NCBI GenBank assembly: GCA_002699125.1
Contig: PABI01000065.1
Span: 1 to 32,004 of the forward strand
Source of the DNA: Anaerolineaceae bacterium
GTDB taxonomy: Bacteria > Chloroflexota > Anaerolineae > Promineifilales > Promineifilaceae
Direction: 5' to 3'
DNA length: 32,004 nucleotides
Part shown: positions 1 to 7,018 of the stretch, piece after piece
Layout: every line of letters starts with the position of its first letter
Numbering within the stretch: position 1 is the stretch's first letter
Made by a program: the position numbers and the translations under genes
The notes under the pieces: model-generated
Told to the model about the DNA's origin: nothing
The model's input: the letters and a program-made list of their open reading frames with translations, nothing else
The model's database searches: none

Positions 1-29
1 CGAGCAAAGAAGCTTATTCGATTAGAAAG

Positions 30-83
30 GTAGGAGCGCACCTTCTAGGTGCCCCAGAGAAAAGCCACTACCTCTGGTGGTGG
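30..83 (+). repeat. REP-like / IS200-IS605-end-like double hairpin
   Basis: A GTAG tetranucleotide at 30-33 is followed by the hairpin GCACCT-TCT-AGGTGC (38-52). A second hairpin follows, CCACTACC-TCT-GGTGGTGG (65-83), with an 8-bp stem (one wobble) and a triloop, preceded by AAG. GTAG plus an imperfect hairpin is the layout of REP elements. AAG plus a triloop hairpin also resembles right ends of IS200/IS605-type elements. A related pair lies at the other end of the window (31927-32000). The rest of 1-239 holds no gene. Which class the element belongs to is inference. Confidence 0.5.
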
Positions 84-192
84 TCATTTACTGAAAAGCC
101 CTGGTTTCTCAACTAAACTGCTGCGCAAAATTCCTTCAATGTGATACGATCTCGATCTCAGCCATCACAAACCATGTGCAGCAGGCTCACCA

Positions 193-224
193 ACCTCTCT
201 GCGTTTTTGCGCCTCTGCGTTGAA
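193..224 (+). repeat. Dispersed CTCTGCG...CTCTGCGTTGAA repeat
   Basis: The tandem-like units CTCTGCG, TTTTTGCG and CCTCTGCGTTGAAA lie immediately upstream of the amidohydrolase ribosome binding site. The same unit recurs at 4448-4481 and, inverted, at 3229-3260. It belongs to a widespread environmental-bacteria repeat whose translation gives NAEAQRRREK. Here it appears to form part of the 5' leader. Confidence 0.6.
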
Positions 225-239
225 AAAAAGGAGTCGCTC

Positions 240-1850
240 ATGTTCGCAACGATGATTTTGCTGAACGGCCGTATCCACACCCTCAATCCGCAGCAGCCCA
301 CGGCCACGGCCGTTGTTATCCGCGACGGTAAAGTGTTGGCCGTTGGCTCTGACGATGAGATCAAACCACTGCTGGCGGCCGGTGGTGAGATGGTGGATTT
401 AAACGGCCGTTGCCTTACCCCCGGCCTCGTTGATGCCCATGTCCACTTCCAGCATTTCGCCCTTAGCCTCCAACGCGTCGATCTCAGTAACACAAAATCC
501 CTCGACGAAGCCCTAAACCGCATCACCGTCAAAATCTCCAATCTCCAGTCGCCAATCTCCGACTTTTGGCTAGAAGGCCGCGGCTGGCGCGTCAACGACT
601 GGGGCCAAACCACTTTCCCCACCGCCGCTCACCTGGACGCTATTTCCAGCGATGTCCCTATCTGCCTACGCGACCACAGTGGGCACGCTGCCTGGGTCAA
701 CAGCCGTGCCCTGCGTTTGGCTAACATCGACGCCCAAACGGCCGATCCGCCCGGCGGGCAAATCCAGCGCGATGAAAACGGCCAGCCGACCGGCATTCTA
801 TTTGAAGATGCCATCGATTTGGTGGCACGCCACATCCCTGAAACGACCACGAATCAAATAGCTGACGCCATGCGAGAGGCGCAAAAATATTGCTGGCGCG
901 TGGGGCTGACGGGGATTCATGATTTTGACGGCCGTTCCTGCTTCATCGCCCTACAAACCCTGCACCAAAATGGCGAACTTGGACTGCGCGTGGTGAAAAA
1001 CGTACCCGTCTATCGGCTGGAGCACGCTATCGGTGTGGGGCTGCGCAGCGGTTTTGGCGACGACTGGCTGCGCATTGGCGGCGTGAAGATTTTTGCCGAT
1101 GGGGCGCTGGGGCCGCGCACCGCATCCATGATTGCCCCGTACGAAGGGGAACCAAACAACTACGGCATTGTTGTGACCGACAAAGAGGAGATGCTGGAAA
1201 AGGCCAGCGCCGCCAGCGCCCACGGCCTCAGCGTCACCGTCCATGCCATCGGCGACAAGGCGAATCATGATGTGTTGGATGTTTACGAAGCGGTGCGCAG
1301 TGAAGAAACTGGACGTGGGCAAGCGCCGCTGCGCCACCGCATTGAGCATGTGCAAATCATCCATCCCGCTGACCAACCTCGGCTGGCCCAGCTCGGTGTG
1401 ATTGCCTCGATGCAGCCCATTCACGCCACGTCTGATATGGAAACGGCCGACAAACATTGGGGCAGCCGCACGAAGGACAGCTACGCCTGGCGCACCATGC
1501 TCAACAGCGGCGCAATCGTTGTTTTTGGCTCTGATGCGCCGATTGAGAAGATTGATCCGCTGCCGGGGATTCATGCGGCCGTTACCCGCCGCCGCGCCGA
1601 TGGCAGTCCAGGGCCAGACGGCTGGCATCCCGAACAAAAGCTAACGATGGCCGAGACAATTCACGGCTTTACCAGCGCCGCCGCCATCACCAGCGTCCAG
1701 GAAGCCACGCAGGGCAGCATCGCTCCCGGCAAGCTGGCCGACTTCACCATTTTCGCCCGGGACATCTTCACTATTCCCCAAGAAGAACTGCTCGACGTAG
1801 AAATTTCTGGCACAATCGTTGGCGGTCAATTCAAACACCGCACCTTTTGA
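240..1850 (+). CDS. YtcJ-like metal-dependent amidohydrolase (amidohydrolase_3 family)
   Basis: Predicted 536-residue zinc- or iron-dependent hydrolase of the amidohydrolase superfamily, probably cytoplasmic, acting on an amide or cyclic C-N bond of unknown substrate. Visible hallmarks are the N-terminal beta-sandwich strand (ILLNGRIHTLN), the metal motif AHVH (His67 and His69), a conserved VHAIGD segment, RIEHVQ with its metal His, and GSDAP with the catalytic Asp near the C-terminus. The start at 240 was chosen because AAAGGAG lies 7-8 bases upstream. An in-frame codon at 141 would add 33 residues that are mostly translated repeat DNA. Length matches the usual 530-560. The gene carries four ACGGCCGT palindromes. 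It is alone on its strand, so its pathway cannot be inferred from neighbours. Confidence 0.9.
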   Translation: MFATMILLNGRIHTLNPQQPTATAVVIRDGKVLAVGSDDEIKPLLAAGGEMVDLNGRCLTPGLVDAHVHFQHFALSLQRVDLSNTKSLDEALNRITVKISNLQSPISDFWLEGRGWRVNDWGQTTFPTAAHLDAISSDVPICLRDHSGHAAWVNSRALRLANIDAQTADPPGGQIQRDENGQPTGILFEDAIDLVARHIPETTTNQIADAMREAQKYCWRVGLTGIHDFDGRSCFIALQTLHQNGELGLRVVKNVPVYRLEHAIGVGLRSGFGDDWLRIGGVKIFADGALGPRTASMIAPYEGEPNNYGIVVTDKEEMLEKASAASAHGLSVTVHAIGDKANHDVLDVYEAVRSEETGRGQAPLRHRIEHVQIIHPADQPRLAQLGVIASMQPIHATSDMETADKHWGSRTKDSYAWRTMLNSGAIVVFGSDAPIEKIDPLPGIHAAVTRRRADGSPGPDGWHPEQKLTMAETIHGFTSAAAITSVQEATQGSIAPGKLADFTIFARDIFTIPQEELLDVEISGTIVGGQFKHRTF

Positions 1851-1861
1851 TTGCCTCGCCT

Positions 1862-1964
1862 TGTCATGCTGAGCAAAGCGAAGCATCCCTTTGGACACAA
1901 CCTCTTGCAGACAATGCCCTTGGTTGATGATCTTCAGAGGGATTCTTCCCTGCGGTCAATGACA
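1862..1964. repeat. Intergenic TGTCATGCTGAGC...TCAATGACA inverted repeat
   Basis: The left arm begins TGTCATGCTGAGCAAAGCG and the right arm ends TGCGGTCAATGACA, with GGATTCTTCC near the centre. This is a common dispersed repeat whose translated hallmark is LRFAQHD. It fills the gap between two convergent genes and could serve as a bidirectional terminator, although no T-run is visible. Confidence 0.7.
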
Positions 1965-1975
1965 AGTGTGGGCAA

Positions 1976-4504
1976 TCACTGCACTTCAATGGGCCCCAGA
2001 ATGTAGCGGTCGCCATTCAGGTTGCCTGCACTGTCCGAGATGTGCAGGCGACGGCCGCTCACCATTTCGTACAGCCCTACTTCGATATAGTAAGTGCCGG
2101 GGGGCAAATCTTCGGGAATGGGCAGGCGGTAGGGATCGGTGTAATGTTGGCCGGGCAGCCATTTGGGAATCCACAAATGAGTCGGGGCAGAGCCGCCCAG
2201 CGGCGTGTAATCCAGAAAGACGTAGGGTACGTTGTTGCCATCGATAAGGTGAACAAAAACGGTGTAGCTCTCTTCCGCTTTGGCCAGCGCTTCCCATTCC
2301 AGGGTGACGTTAACGATGTCACCGGGCTGGGCGGTGAGCATCGCTTCAGGTGACCAGGGAGCTTGTGCGAAATCGCCGTTGGCCCGTACCCTCGCACTCA
2401 CCAGTCCCACCCGCTGCCGAAAGTTGGCCAGGAGGTGGTCGGTGGTTGGTGGGTCATCCTGCGCCGTTACAGACAGTGGGCCGAGTGATAAATCGAGCGG
2501 GATTTCCTCATTTTGACTGAGGTTTTTGACATTGAGCCGCAGCGGGTAGACGTCGCTGGCCAGATCGTGCGGCAGGGCAAAGTCGAACCGCTCCACAATG
2601 ACCTCACCTGCCCACCAGCGCGGGGTGATGAGGTGACTGTCGGTAGTAAATTCGTAGCGCAGATCACCCACGTACAGCACGGGGACGTAATAATCTTCAG
2701 TGACGACGGGGGCACGCATCGCTAGGGTGAGCGGCACAAAATCCCCGGCGGTGACGTGGTGTTGGGGCAGGTTGTAGGCCACAATTTCGATGTCTTGGGC
2801 AACGGCCGTAACCGCCGTCATTCCATCTGGTACGGATGCATTACCAGGCTCCACAACTTGATAGAATATGCCGGACGGCCGTAACCGAAACTCAGTCCCC
2901 GCCAGCGGGCCCGGACGATAGTTGCTTAAATAAACAGGTCCGGCAGCGAGATTGTCGAAGACGGCCGTTAACCACGGATTTTCTGTTCCGGCAGCAACCA
3001 ATTTTGGGGTAACCACGTTGGGATCGGGCCAATTGCCATTGACATAACGCTCATACCACAGCGGCGTCATGTGTTCCCAATCGCTCAGCAGTACCGCGCC
3101 CGGCTCCTGCTCATTGACCCAATTCTCCACCGCCTCAATTACTTCCTGCCCCTCATCATAGCTGCGCAAAGAAACGCGCGGTCCATTCTGCCAAAGCTGC
3201 CAAATCGGCCCAACGATGAAGAAAAAAGCCAACGCAAAGACGCTGAGGCGCAGAGAAAAAAATCTGCGTTCATCTGCGTTCATCCGCGTCCCAATTTTTA
3301 ACAACCAGAGCAGCCCTAGCCCGGCAAACAACCCCACAATCAAAAATGGCCCAATCAAATAGGCCATGCTGTCCTGCGCCCGCAGGCTGATGACAAAGGC
3401 ATACGTGCCGAGGAAGGTAAGCGCGTAAAGCATGACTGGGTGAAGGGGTGACCGGGTGACAAGGTGACCGGGTGACTGCGTTCTGTGAACGCCGGTGACG
3501 GGGTGAAGGGATTTCACCTTGTTACCTCTCCTTGTCACCTTGTCATAGAAAGGCCAGAGCAAGCCAAAAACTGCCAGGAAAAGAACCGGCCAGGTAAATT
3601 GCAGGCGCAGCAGGCTCCAGAAGACGATGAAGCGGTCGGGCTGGTCGGCCAGCGTGACGTAGGGCAGGCTGTCGCTGAGGCCGCGGGCCAGGACGTGATC
3701 CAAAAAGCCGTTGAGCGTGTTCATGGTGGTGGGGCCAAAGCCGGGGTCCATCGGGCTGCGAATGGGGAAGTAGAGCCAGACAGACAGTCCCAGCAGGGCA
3801 AAGCCGATCATATTGAGCAGGGTACGCCACTCTTTGAGGATGGACGGCCGTACCCACACAATAAAAATCGCATAGGCGGGAAAACCAAAAACGGTCAGCG
3901 GATGGTGAGTGATGCCCAATCCGGCAGAGAGGCAGAAAGCGTAAAGTAGGGGCGAATCGCGATTCGCCCCTACGGACCACCAGCGAGTGAGAAAGTAAAA
4001 ATTGGCCGCCATGAAGGTGGCGGTGAGGATGTGGGGGTTGGCGTGAATAGCGTGCTGCCAATGGTTAACGGCCGTTCCCACCACAAACGCGCCAAACAAA
4101 GCAGCCATCGTGCCCAAACCCGGCAAGTCCCTGGCCAACGTGCGAATGATGCCAAAGACAAACCACGCCCCAACCGAAGCGGAAACGGCCGCCAGCAAAT
4201 GCATCCGCCAGGCAATCGTGCCGATAGGTACAATCGTCTGGAACAGCTTGCCTACCAGGGTGATAAACGCGTAGCCGGGCGGATGGGCAATCCCCAACAT
4301 ATTGGCCACAAACGTGTACTCGCTGGGATCGCCCAGGACCGGCGATTGTGCCAGGGTGAGGATGTACAAAAGTGGAAGCAGAAGAAGGGAAAGGGACGCT
4401 GATAAACGCTGTACGCGAAGCGGTCGCTCCGCGACATTAACGCTGATCTTTTCTCTGCGCCTCTGCGCCTCTGCGTTGAAATCACTCTTTGAGTAGTTGG
4501 TCAT
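1976..4504 (-). CDS. DUF2723 (TMEM260/GT117-like) polytopic membrane protein
   Basis: Predicted integral membrane glycosyltransferase-like protein of about 842 residues. The DUF2723 signature is clear in the first third: GDPSEYTFVANMLGIAHPPG, followed by GKLFQ and WRMHLLAA. Members relate to TMEM260 and PMT-type lipid-linked sugar transferases. About ten hydrophobic segments lie in the N-terminal half, and two beta-rich extracytoplasmic regions make up the C-terminal half. The start is uncertain. ATG at 4504 overlaps the end of the upstream glycosyltransferase gene by 23 bases, which suggests translational coupling, but no strong ribosome binding site is seen. An in-frame ATG at 4567 lies well inside the neighbour. 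At least four repeat elements are embedded in frame: the N-terminus, 3229-3290, 3438-3545 and 3946-3973. Adjacency to a GT4 enzyme supports a glycan role. Confidence 0.85.
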   Translation of the reverse strand: MTNYSKSDFNAEAQRRREKISVNVAERPLRVQRLSASLSLLLLPLLYILTLAQSPVLGDPSEYTFVANMLGIAHPPGYAFITLVGKLFQTIVPIGTIAWRMHLLAAVSASVGAWFVFGIIRTLARDLPGLGTMAALFGAFVVGTAVNHWQHAIHANPHILTATFMAANFYFLTRWWSVGANRDSPLLYAFCLSAGLGITHHPLTVFGFPAYAIFIVWVRPSILKEWRTLLNMIGFALLGLSVWLYFPIRSPMDPGFGPTTMNTLNGFLDHVLARGLSDSLPYVTLADQPDRFIVFWSLLRLQFTWPVLFLAVFGLLWPFYDKVTRRGNKVKSLHPVTGVHRTQSPGHLVTRSPLHPVMLYALTFLGTYAFVISLRAQDSMAYLIGPFLIVGLFAGLGLLWLLKIGTRMNADERRFFSLRLSVFALAFFFIVGPIWQLWQNGPRVSLRSYDEGQEVIEAVENWVNEQEPGAVLLSDWEHMTPLWYERYVNGNWPDPNVVTPKLVAAGTENPWLTAVFDNLAAGPVYLSNYRPGPLAGTEFRLRPSGIFYQVVEPGNASVPDGMTAVTAVAQDIEIVAYNLPQHHVTAGDFVPLTLAMRAPVVTEDYYVPVLYVGDLRYEFTTDSHLITPRWWAGEVIVERFDFALPHDLASDVYPLRLNVKNLSQNEEIPLDLSLGPLSVTAQDDPPTTDHLLANFRQRVGLVSARVRANGDFAQAPWSPEAMLTAQPGDIVNVTLEWEALAKAEESYTVFVHLIDGNNVPYVFLDYTPLGGSAPTHLWIPKWLPGQHYTDPYRLPIPEDLPPGTYYIEVGLYEMVSGRRLHISDSAGNLNGDRYILGPIEVQ
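3229..3290. repeat. Repeat embedded in DUF2723 coding sequence
   Basis: Contains AACGCAAAGACGCTGAGGCG, an A-run, then two copies of ATCTGCGTTCATCYGCGT. This is the same family as 193-224 and 4448-4481 joined to the ATCTGCGTT family of 6112-6154. On the minus strand it is translated as part of a hydrophobic segment and its preceding loop (RMNADERRFFSLRLS). Confidence 0.7.
3438..3545. repeat. GTGAC-rich palindromic repeat inside DUF2723 gene
   Basis: Multiple GGTGAC/GTCACC units (GGTGACAAGGTGACCGGGTG and its inverse) surround the palindromic core GCGTTCTGTGAACGC. Positions 3472-3499 match the reverse complement of 12389-12416 at 27 of 28 bases. It encodes a loop of about 36 residues between membrane segments (DKVTRRGNK...TRSPLHPV), with the composition of repeat DNA rather than of a conserved domain. 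Confidence 0.85.
3946..3973. repeat. 28-bp perfect palindrome GTAGGGGCGAATCG / CGATTCGCCCCTAC
   Basis: The two 14-base halves are exact reverse complements, and the element lies inside the DUF2723 reading frame (translated SVGANRDSPLL). It starts with GTAGGGGC, like the longer hairpin at 6930-6990, and with the GTAG of the element at position 30. It is therefore a REP-like element tolerated in a loop of a membrane protein. Confidence 0.9.
4390..4481. repeat. Composite repeat forming the DUF2723 N-terminal coding region
   Basis: ACGCTGATAAACGCTG and CATTAACGCTGATC flank the hairpin CGCGAAGCG-GT-CGCTCCGCG. These are followed by CTCTGCGCCTCTGCGCCTCT and GCGTTGAAA. On the minus strand this translates to FNAEAQRRREKISVN, a hallmark of translated dispersed repeats. 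The native N-terminus of the gene may therefore have been replaced. Confidence 0.75.
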
Positions 4505-5606
4505 AAATCGCAATGGTTTCCCGCGCCGCGCGCGCCCAGCTGAATTTTTGCACCTGGGCCAGGCCAAGCTGTTGGCGGTGCTGGTATTCGTCTTTGTCAG
4601 TGAGCAGACGGTGGATGACGGCCGTCATCTCTGCCACATTTGTTGGGTCAAAATAAGCTGCTGCTTCCCCGCCGATTTCCGGGTGTGGGCCGGTGTTGCT
4701 GACCGCAACGACCTGCCCAGAGGCCATCTGTTCCAAAATGGGCAGGCCAAACCCTTCATACAGGCTGGGCTGTACGCCCAAAGCGGCCCCGGCCAGCACC
4801 GCCGGCAAATCCTCATCCGGCACCCAGCCAAGCACCTGGACGGCGTCTTGCAAACCATCGGCTTCAATTTTGGCGAAAAAATCGTCGTAGAGCCAACCCT
4901 TGCCCCCAGCCAGGACGAGGGAGAGGTTTGGGAAGAAGGAGCGGAGTGCTTGGAGGACATCGAGCAGGCGATTAAGATTTTTGCGCGGCTCGATGGTGCT
5001 GAGGTGAACAAGGTACCGGTCGGGCAAACTGTATGTCTGTTTAACTTGGGTTACCCTGGCCGGGGACACAGGTCGAAAATGGGAAGCCGGTGCCTCGTGC
5101 ACAACATGAATCTTAGCCGGATCGATGCCGAACTGCGTGACGATGTCTTGCCGGGTTGCCTGCGAAACCGCAACGATGGCGTCGGCGCGGCGACAGTAAA
5201 GCGGCATGGCCAGATTGAGATACCAATAGTTGAGCTTTTTGTGGTAGGCGGGAAAAAGCTGCGGGATCAGGTCGTGGATGGTAAGGACGGTGGGTACGCC
5301 GCGCAGGGGCAGCAGCAGGTGCTCGGTGCTGTGGAACAGCTCGGCGTCGGGCACCAGTCGGTTGAAGCCGAGGTGCCCCCATTGGCCCAGCAGCACGGCC
5401 ATGCGCCACGGCTTGTAGCCCCACTGCACCGATTTTTGTGGGATGTTGGTAGGGAGTGACAGGGGGAAACGGCCGTCCTTCCCCCGGTTATAGAAAAGGG
5501 CAAACCGCTCTGGCTGGGCCTCGATGAGCGCCTGGGCCAGATTTTCGCTGTACCGTCCCAAACCGGCCCGGGCATGAACGGCCGCAGAAATATCCACATA
5601 AATCAT
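4482..5606 (-). CDS. GT4-family (GT-B) glycosyltransferase
   Basis: Predicted 374-residue retaining glycosyltransferase that transfers a sugar from a nucleotide-sugar donor, at the cytoplasmic face of the membrane. The N-terminal GT-B half starts DISAAVHARAGLGRY. The C-terminal donor domain has STIEPRKNLNRLL and the EX7E motif (Glu284 and Glu292 in EGFGLPILE). It resembles mannosyl- or other hexosyl-transferases of polysaccharide assembly, but the sugar cannot be read from sequence. Start ATG at 5606 is only 7 bases from a TACAAT box, so the transcript may be leaderless. The 3' end overlaps the DUF2723 start, and both probably belong to one envelope glycan unit. Confidence 0.93.
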   Translation of the reverse strand: MIYVDISAAVHARAGLGRYSENLAQALIEAQPERFALFYNRGKDGRFPLSLPTNIPQKSVQWGYKPWRMAVLLGQWGHLGFNRLVPDAELFHSTEHLLLPLRGVPTVLTIHDLIPQLFPAYHKKLNYWYLNLAMPLYCRRADAIVAVSQATRQDIVTQFGIDPAKIHVVHEAPASHFRPVSPARVTQVKQTYSLPDRYLVHLSTIEPRKNLNRLLDVLQALRSFFPNLSLVLAGGKGWLYDDFFAKIEADGLQDAVQVLGWVPDEDLPAVLAGAALGVQPSLYEGFGLPILEQMASGQVVAVSNTGPHPEIGGEAAAYFDPTNVAEMTAVIHRLLTDKDEYQHRQQLGLAQVQKFSWARAARETIAIYDQLLKE

Positions 5607-5613
5607 GGGCGGG

Positions 5614-5643
5614 ATTGTAGCAGGGGGAAGTGGGTGTGTCTAA
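5614..5643 (-). promoter_or_regulatory. Putative promoter for the GT4 gene, leaderless
   Basis: On the minus strand TTAGAC (5638-5643), an 18-base spacer and TACAAT (5614-5619) precede the ATG at 5606 by 7 bases. The predicted transcription start coincides with the start codon, and no ribosome binding site is seen. Confidence 0.45.
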
Positions 5644-5649
5644 GGACCC

Positions 5650-5705
5650 AACCTCCCGCAGGTTCCATCCAATACCAACTCCTTGGATGAAGCCTGCGGG
5701 AGGTT
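5650..5705. repeat. AACCTCCCGCAGGTT inverted repeat (copy 1)
   Basis: Two 21-base arms (5650-5670 and 5685-5705) match at 19 of 21 positions around a 14-base loop. The same core recurs at 26059-26114, so it is a dispersed family. Its right edge touches the stop codon of the P-loop gene, and it could act as a hairpin terminator or mRNA-stabilising element. Confidence 0.85.
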
Positions 5706-6085
5706 TACTCACTTAAGTTTGCCAGGAAGTTGAAAACGGCCGTTTCCACCTCCCCTTCACTCAAATCACTTGTATCCAAATAAAAATCACAATTTTCGCG
5801 GGCGTGGCGCAGGCGGTGGCGCTGCTCGGCCAGCCGCTGCGGGCCGCCGCCGGTGTGGGGGCGGCGGGCTAGCGTGTTAGCGTAATCTACGTCCAGGTAG
5901 ATGAGCAGATCAGGTTTAGAGATGCGCTGCCACATGTTGGGTACGTAGGAATGTTCCTGGGCGGGGTGGCGCGCTTCGTAACCGGCGGCCTTCAGCGCTT
6001 TGGTGAGGGTACTCTTGCCGGAGGCACAGGGACCAACGACGGCAATGCGCAATGTCTTACTGTCAACCAGATCAGAATCAGGCAT
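5705..6085 (-). CDS. Small P-loop kinase-like ATPase
   Basis: Predicted cytosolic nucleotide-binding protein of 126 residues. It has Walker A GPCASGKST near the N-terminus and a Walker-B-like LLIYLDVDY. An Arg-rich region (RRPHTGGGPQR...RHRLRHAREN) resembles the lid of nucleoside or nucleotide kinases. It is shorter than adenylate or thymidylate kinases, so the substrate is unknown. The start at 6085 was chosen because GAGGG lies about 6 bases upstream. An extended start at 6127 would run into a 20-bp repeat hairpin. It may be co-transcribed with the phosphatase gene upstream. Confidence 0.8.
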   Translation of the reverse strand: MPDSDLVDSKTLRIAVVGPCASGKSTLTKALKAAGYEARHPAQEHSYVPNMWQRISKPDLLIYLDVDYANTLARRPHTGGGPQRLAEQRHRLRHARENCDFYLDTSDLSEGEVETAVFNFLANLSE

Positions 6086-6111
6086 ATAACCCTCAAATTT
6101 CCTAGAAAATA

Positions 6112-6154
6112 GGACACAGATTAACACAGATTTTATCTGCGTTAATCTGTGTCC
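6112..6154. repeat. GGACACAGATTAACRCAGAT hairpin
   Basis: Arms at 6112-6131 and 6135-6154 match at 19 of 20 bases around a 3-base loop. It belongs to the widespread cacagattaacacagat / atctgcgttaatctgtg family, and related half-units lie in 3262-3290. It sits between the phosphatase stop and the kinase-like gene. Confidence 0.9.
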
Positions 6155-6183
6155 CTTTCATTCATCTATCGCGGTAGGCCTTT

Positions 6184-6897
6184 TCAAATCGGTAATGACA
6201 CATCCATGCGGCGCACATCATCTTTTTGTTTACCAGGCTGGACGGAGACCACCAGCACGCTGATGTCGTCGCGGGGACGGCCGTTATCCATCTCATTTGC
6301 CTCCGCCAGCAGGGTGTCTGCCAGGTCACGGGCGGCCGTAATGCCTTCATTGCAAATCATACGGTGGGTGGCGGCAACGGGATCGTAATTGCCACGGCCG
6401 CTCAGGCTGCCGGCGTGGCGCAGGCCGTCGGTGAATACCACCAAAATGGTGCCGGGCAAAATGGGAATTTCGGTGATGACCGGTTTGGTGTTGCGATGCA
6501 CGCCAACGGCGCGAGATGGCTCATCGAGCAAATAAAGCCCGTTGGCCGCGGTGTAGACAATGACCGGTGAATCGTTGTTGCGCGAGATGACAAACGTTTT
6601 GGTCTCCATGTCCACCGACAGCATGTTGAGCGTGGCGCTGACCTTACCGCCACGATAGGTGTAGAGGTAATCGTGGGCAGCGCGGGCGGCGGCGCCGTCG
6701 CGCACGCCTTCGCTGAGCAGCTGGATCGCCTTGCGCGCCACCAGGTTGCTGATTGCCTTGGCCGATTTGCCGCTGCGCTGGCCATCTACCAGCACAAAAG
6801 AGAGGCCGCCGTGCGGCCGTTCGATCATCTCCAGCGTGTCGCCACTTTCGCTGGTGGCATATTTACCAATTTTGGCAACGGCAAACTGTACTTCCAT
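6184..6897 (-). CDS. SpoIIE/PPM-type serine phosphatase domain protein
   Basis: Predicted 237-residue single-domain phosphatase of the PPM (SpoIIE/RsbU) fold, probably dephosphorylating a phosphoserine protein such as an anti-anti-sigma factor. Signatures are LVDGQRSGKSA (the metal-binding DG plus the SGK turn), VVFTDGLRHA (the typical TDG motif) and RPRDDISVLVV (the C-terminal Asp pair). It has no sensor domain and no STAS or HATPase partner nearby, so its partner is unknown. The start at 6897 is supported by a TATAAT box 9 bases upstream, which implies a leaderless transcript. Starting at 6975 would translate the repeat hairpin of 6930-6990. Confidence 0.85.
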   Translation of the reverse strand: MEVQFAVAKIGKYATSESGDTLEMIERPHGGLSFVLVDGQRSGKSAKAISNLVARKAIQLLSEGVRDGAAARAAHDYLYTYRGGKVSATLNMLSVDMETKTFVISRNNDSPVIVYTAANGLYLLDEPSRAVGVHRNTKPVITEIPILPGTILVVFTDGLRHAGSLSGRGNYDPVAATHRMICNEGITAARDLADTLLAEANEMDNGRPRDDISVLVVSVQPGKQKDDVRRMDVSLPI

Positions 6898-6906
6898 GAT
6901 GGGTTG

Positions 6907-6912
6907 ATTATA
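6907..6912 (-). promoter_or_regulatory. -10 box (TATAAT) for the PPM phosphatase, leaderless
   Basis: An exact TATAAT on the minus strand lies 9 bases before the chosen ATG. There is no clear -35 box and no ribosome binding site. The repeat hairpin immediately upstream occupies the -35 region. Confidence 0.45.
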
Positions 6913-6929
6913 ACCGAGATATTGAAGGG

Positions 6930-6990
6930 GTGTAGGGGCAATCCCTTGTGCCTGCCCAGAGCAGGGCTGGCACAAGGCCAGCCCCTACAC
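6930..6990. repeat. GTGTAGGGGC...GCCCCTACAC hairpin
   Basis: Imperfect arms of about 27 bases (6930-6957 and 6964-6990) surround a short loop. It is related by its GTAGGGGC edge to the palindrome at 3946-3973. It lies between the HtrA stop and the phosphatase promoter and may terminate HtrA transcription. Confidence 0.85.
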
Positions 6991-7018
6991 CACGAAATCC
7001 TAAAGACTCACCATATTG

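Noticed and set aside
951..1637. 228-codon open frame antisense to the amidohydrolase
   Set aside because: No ribosome binding site and a composition expected of the antisense of a GC-rich gene. The plus-strand frame has complete family motifs.
3438..3545. GTGAC tandem units considered as a CRISPR array
   Set aside because: Units are about 8-13 bases, irregularly spaced and inverted, with no unique spacers of constant length. It is a palindromic repeat.
4497..5459. 320-codon open frame antisense to the glycosyltransferase
   Set aside because: It is the shadow of a gene with clear GT4 motifs. The translation shows no domain and starts at the repeat junction.
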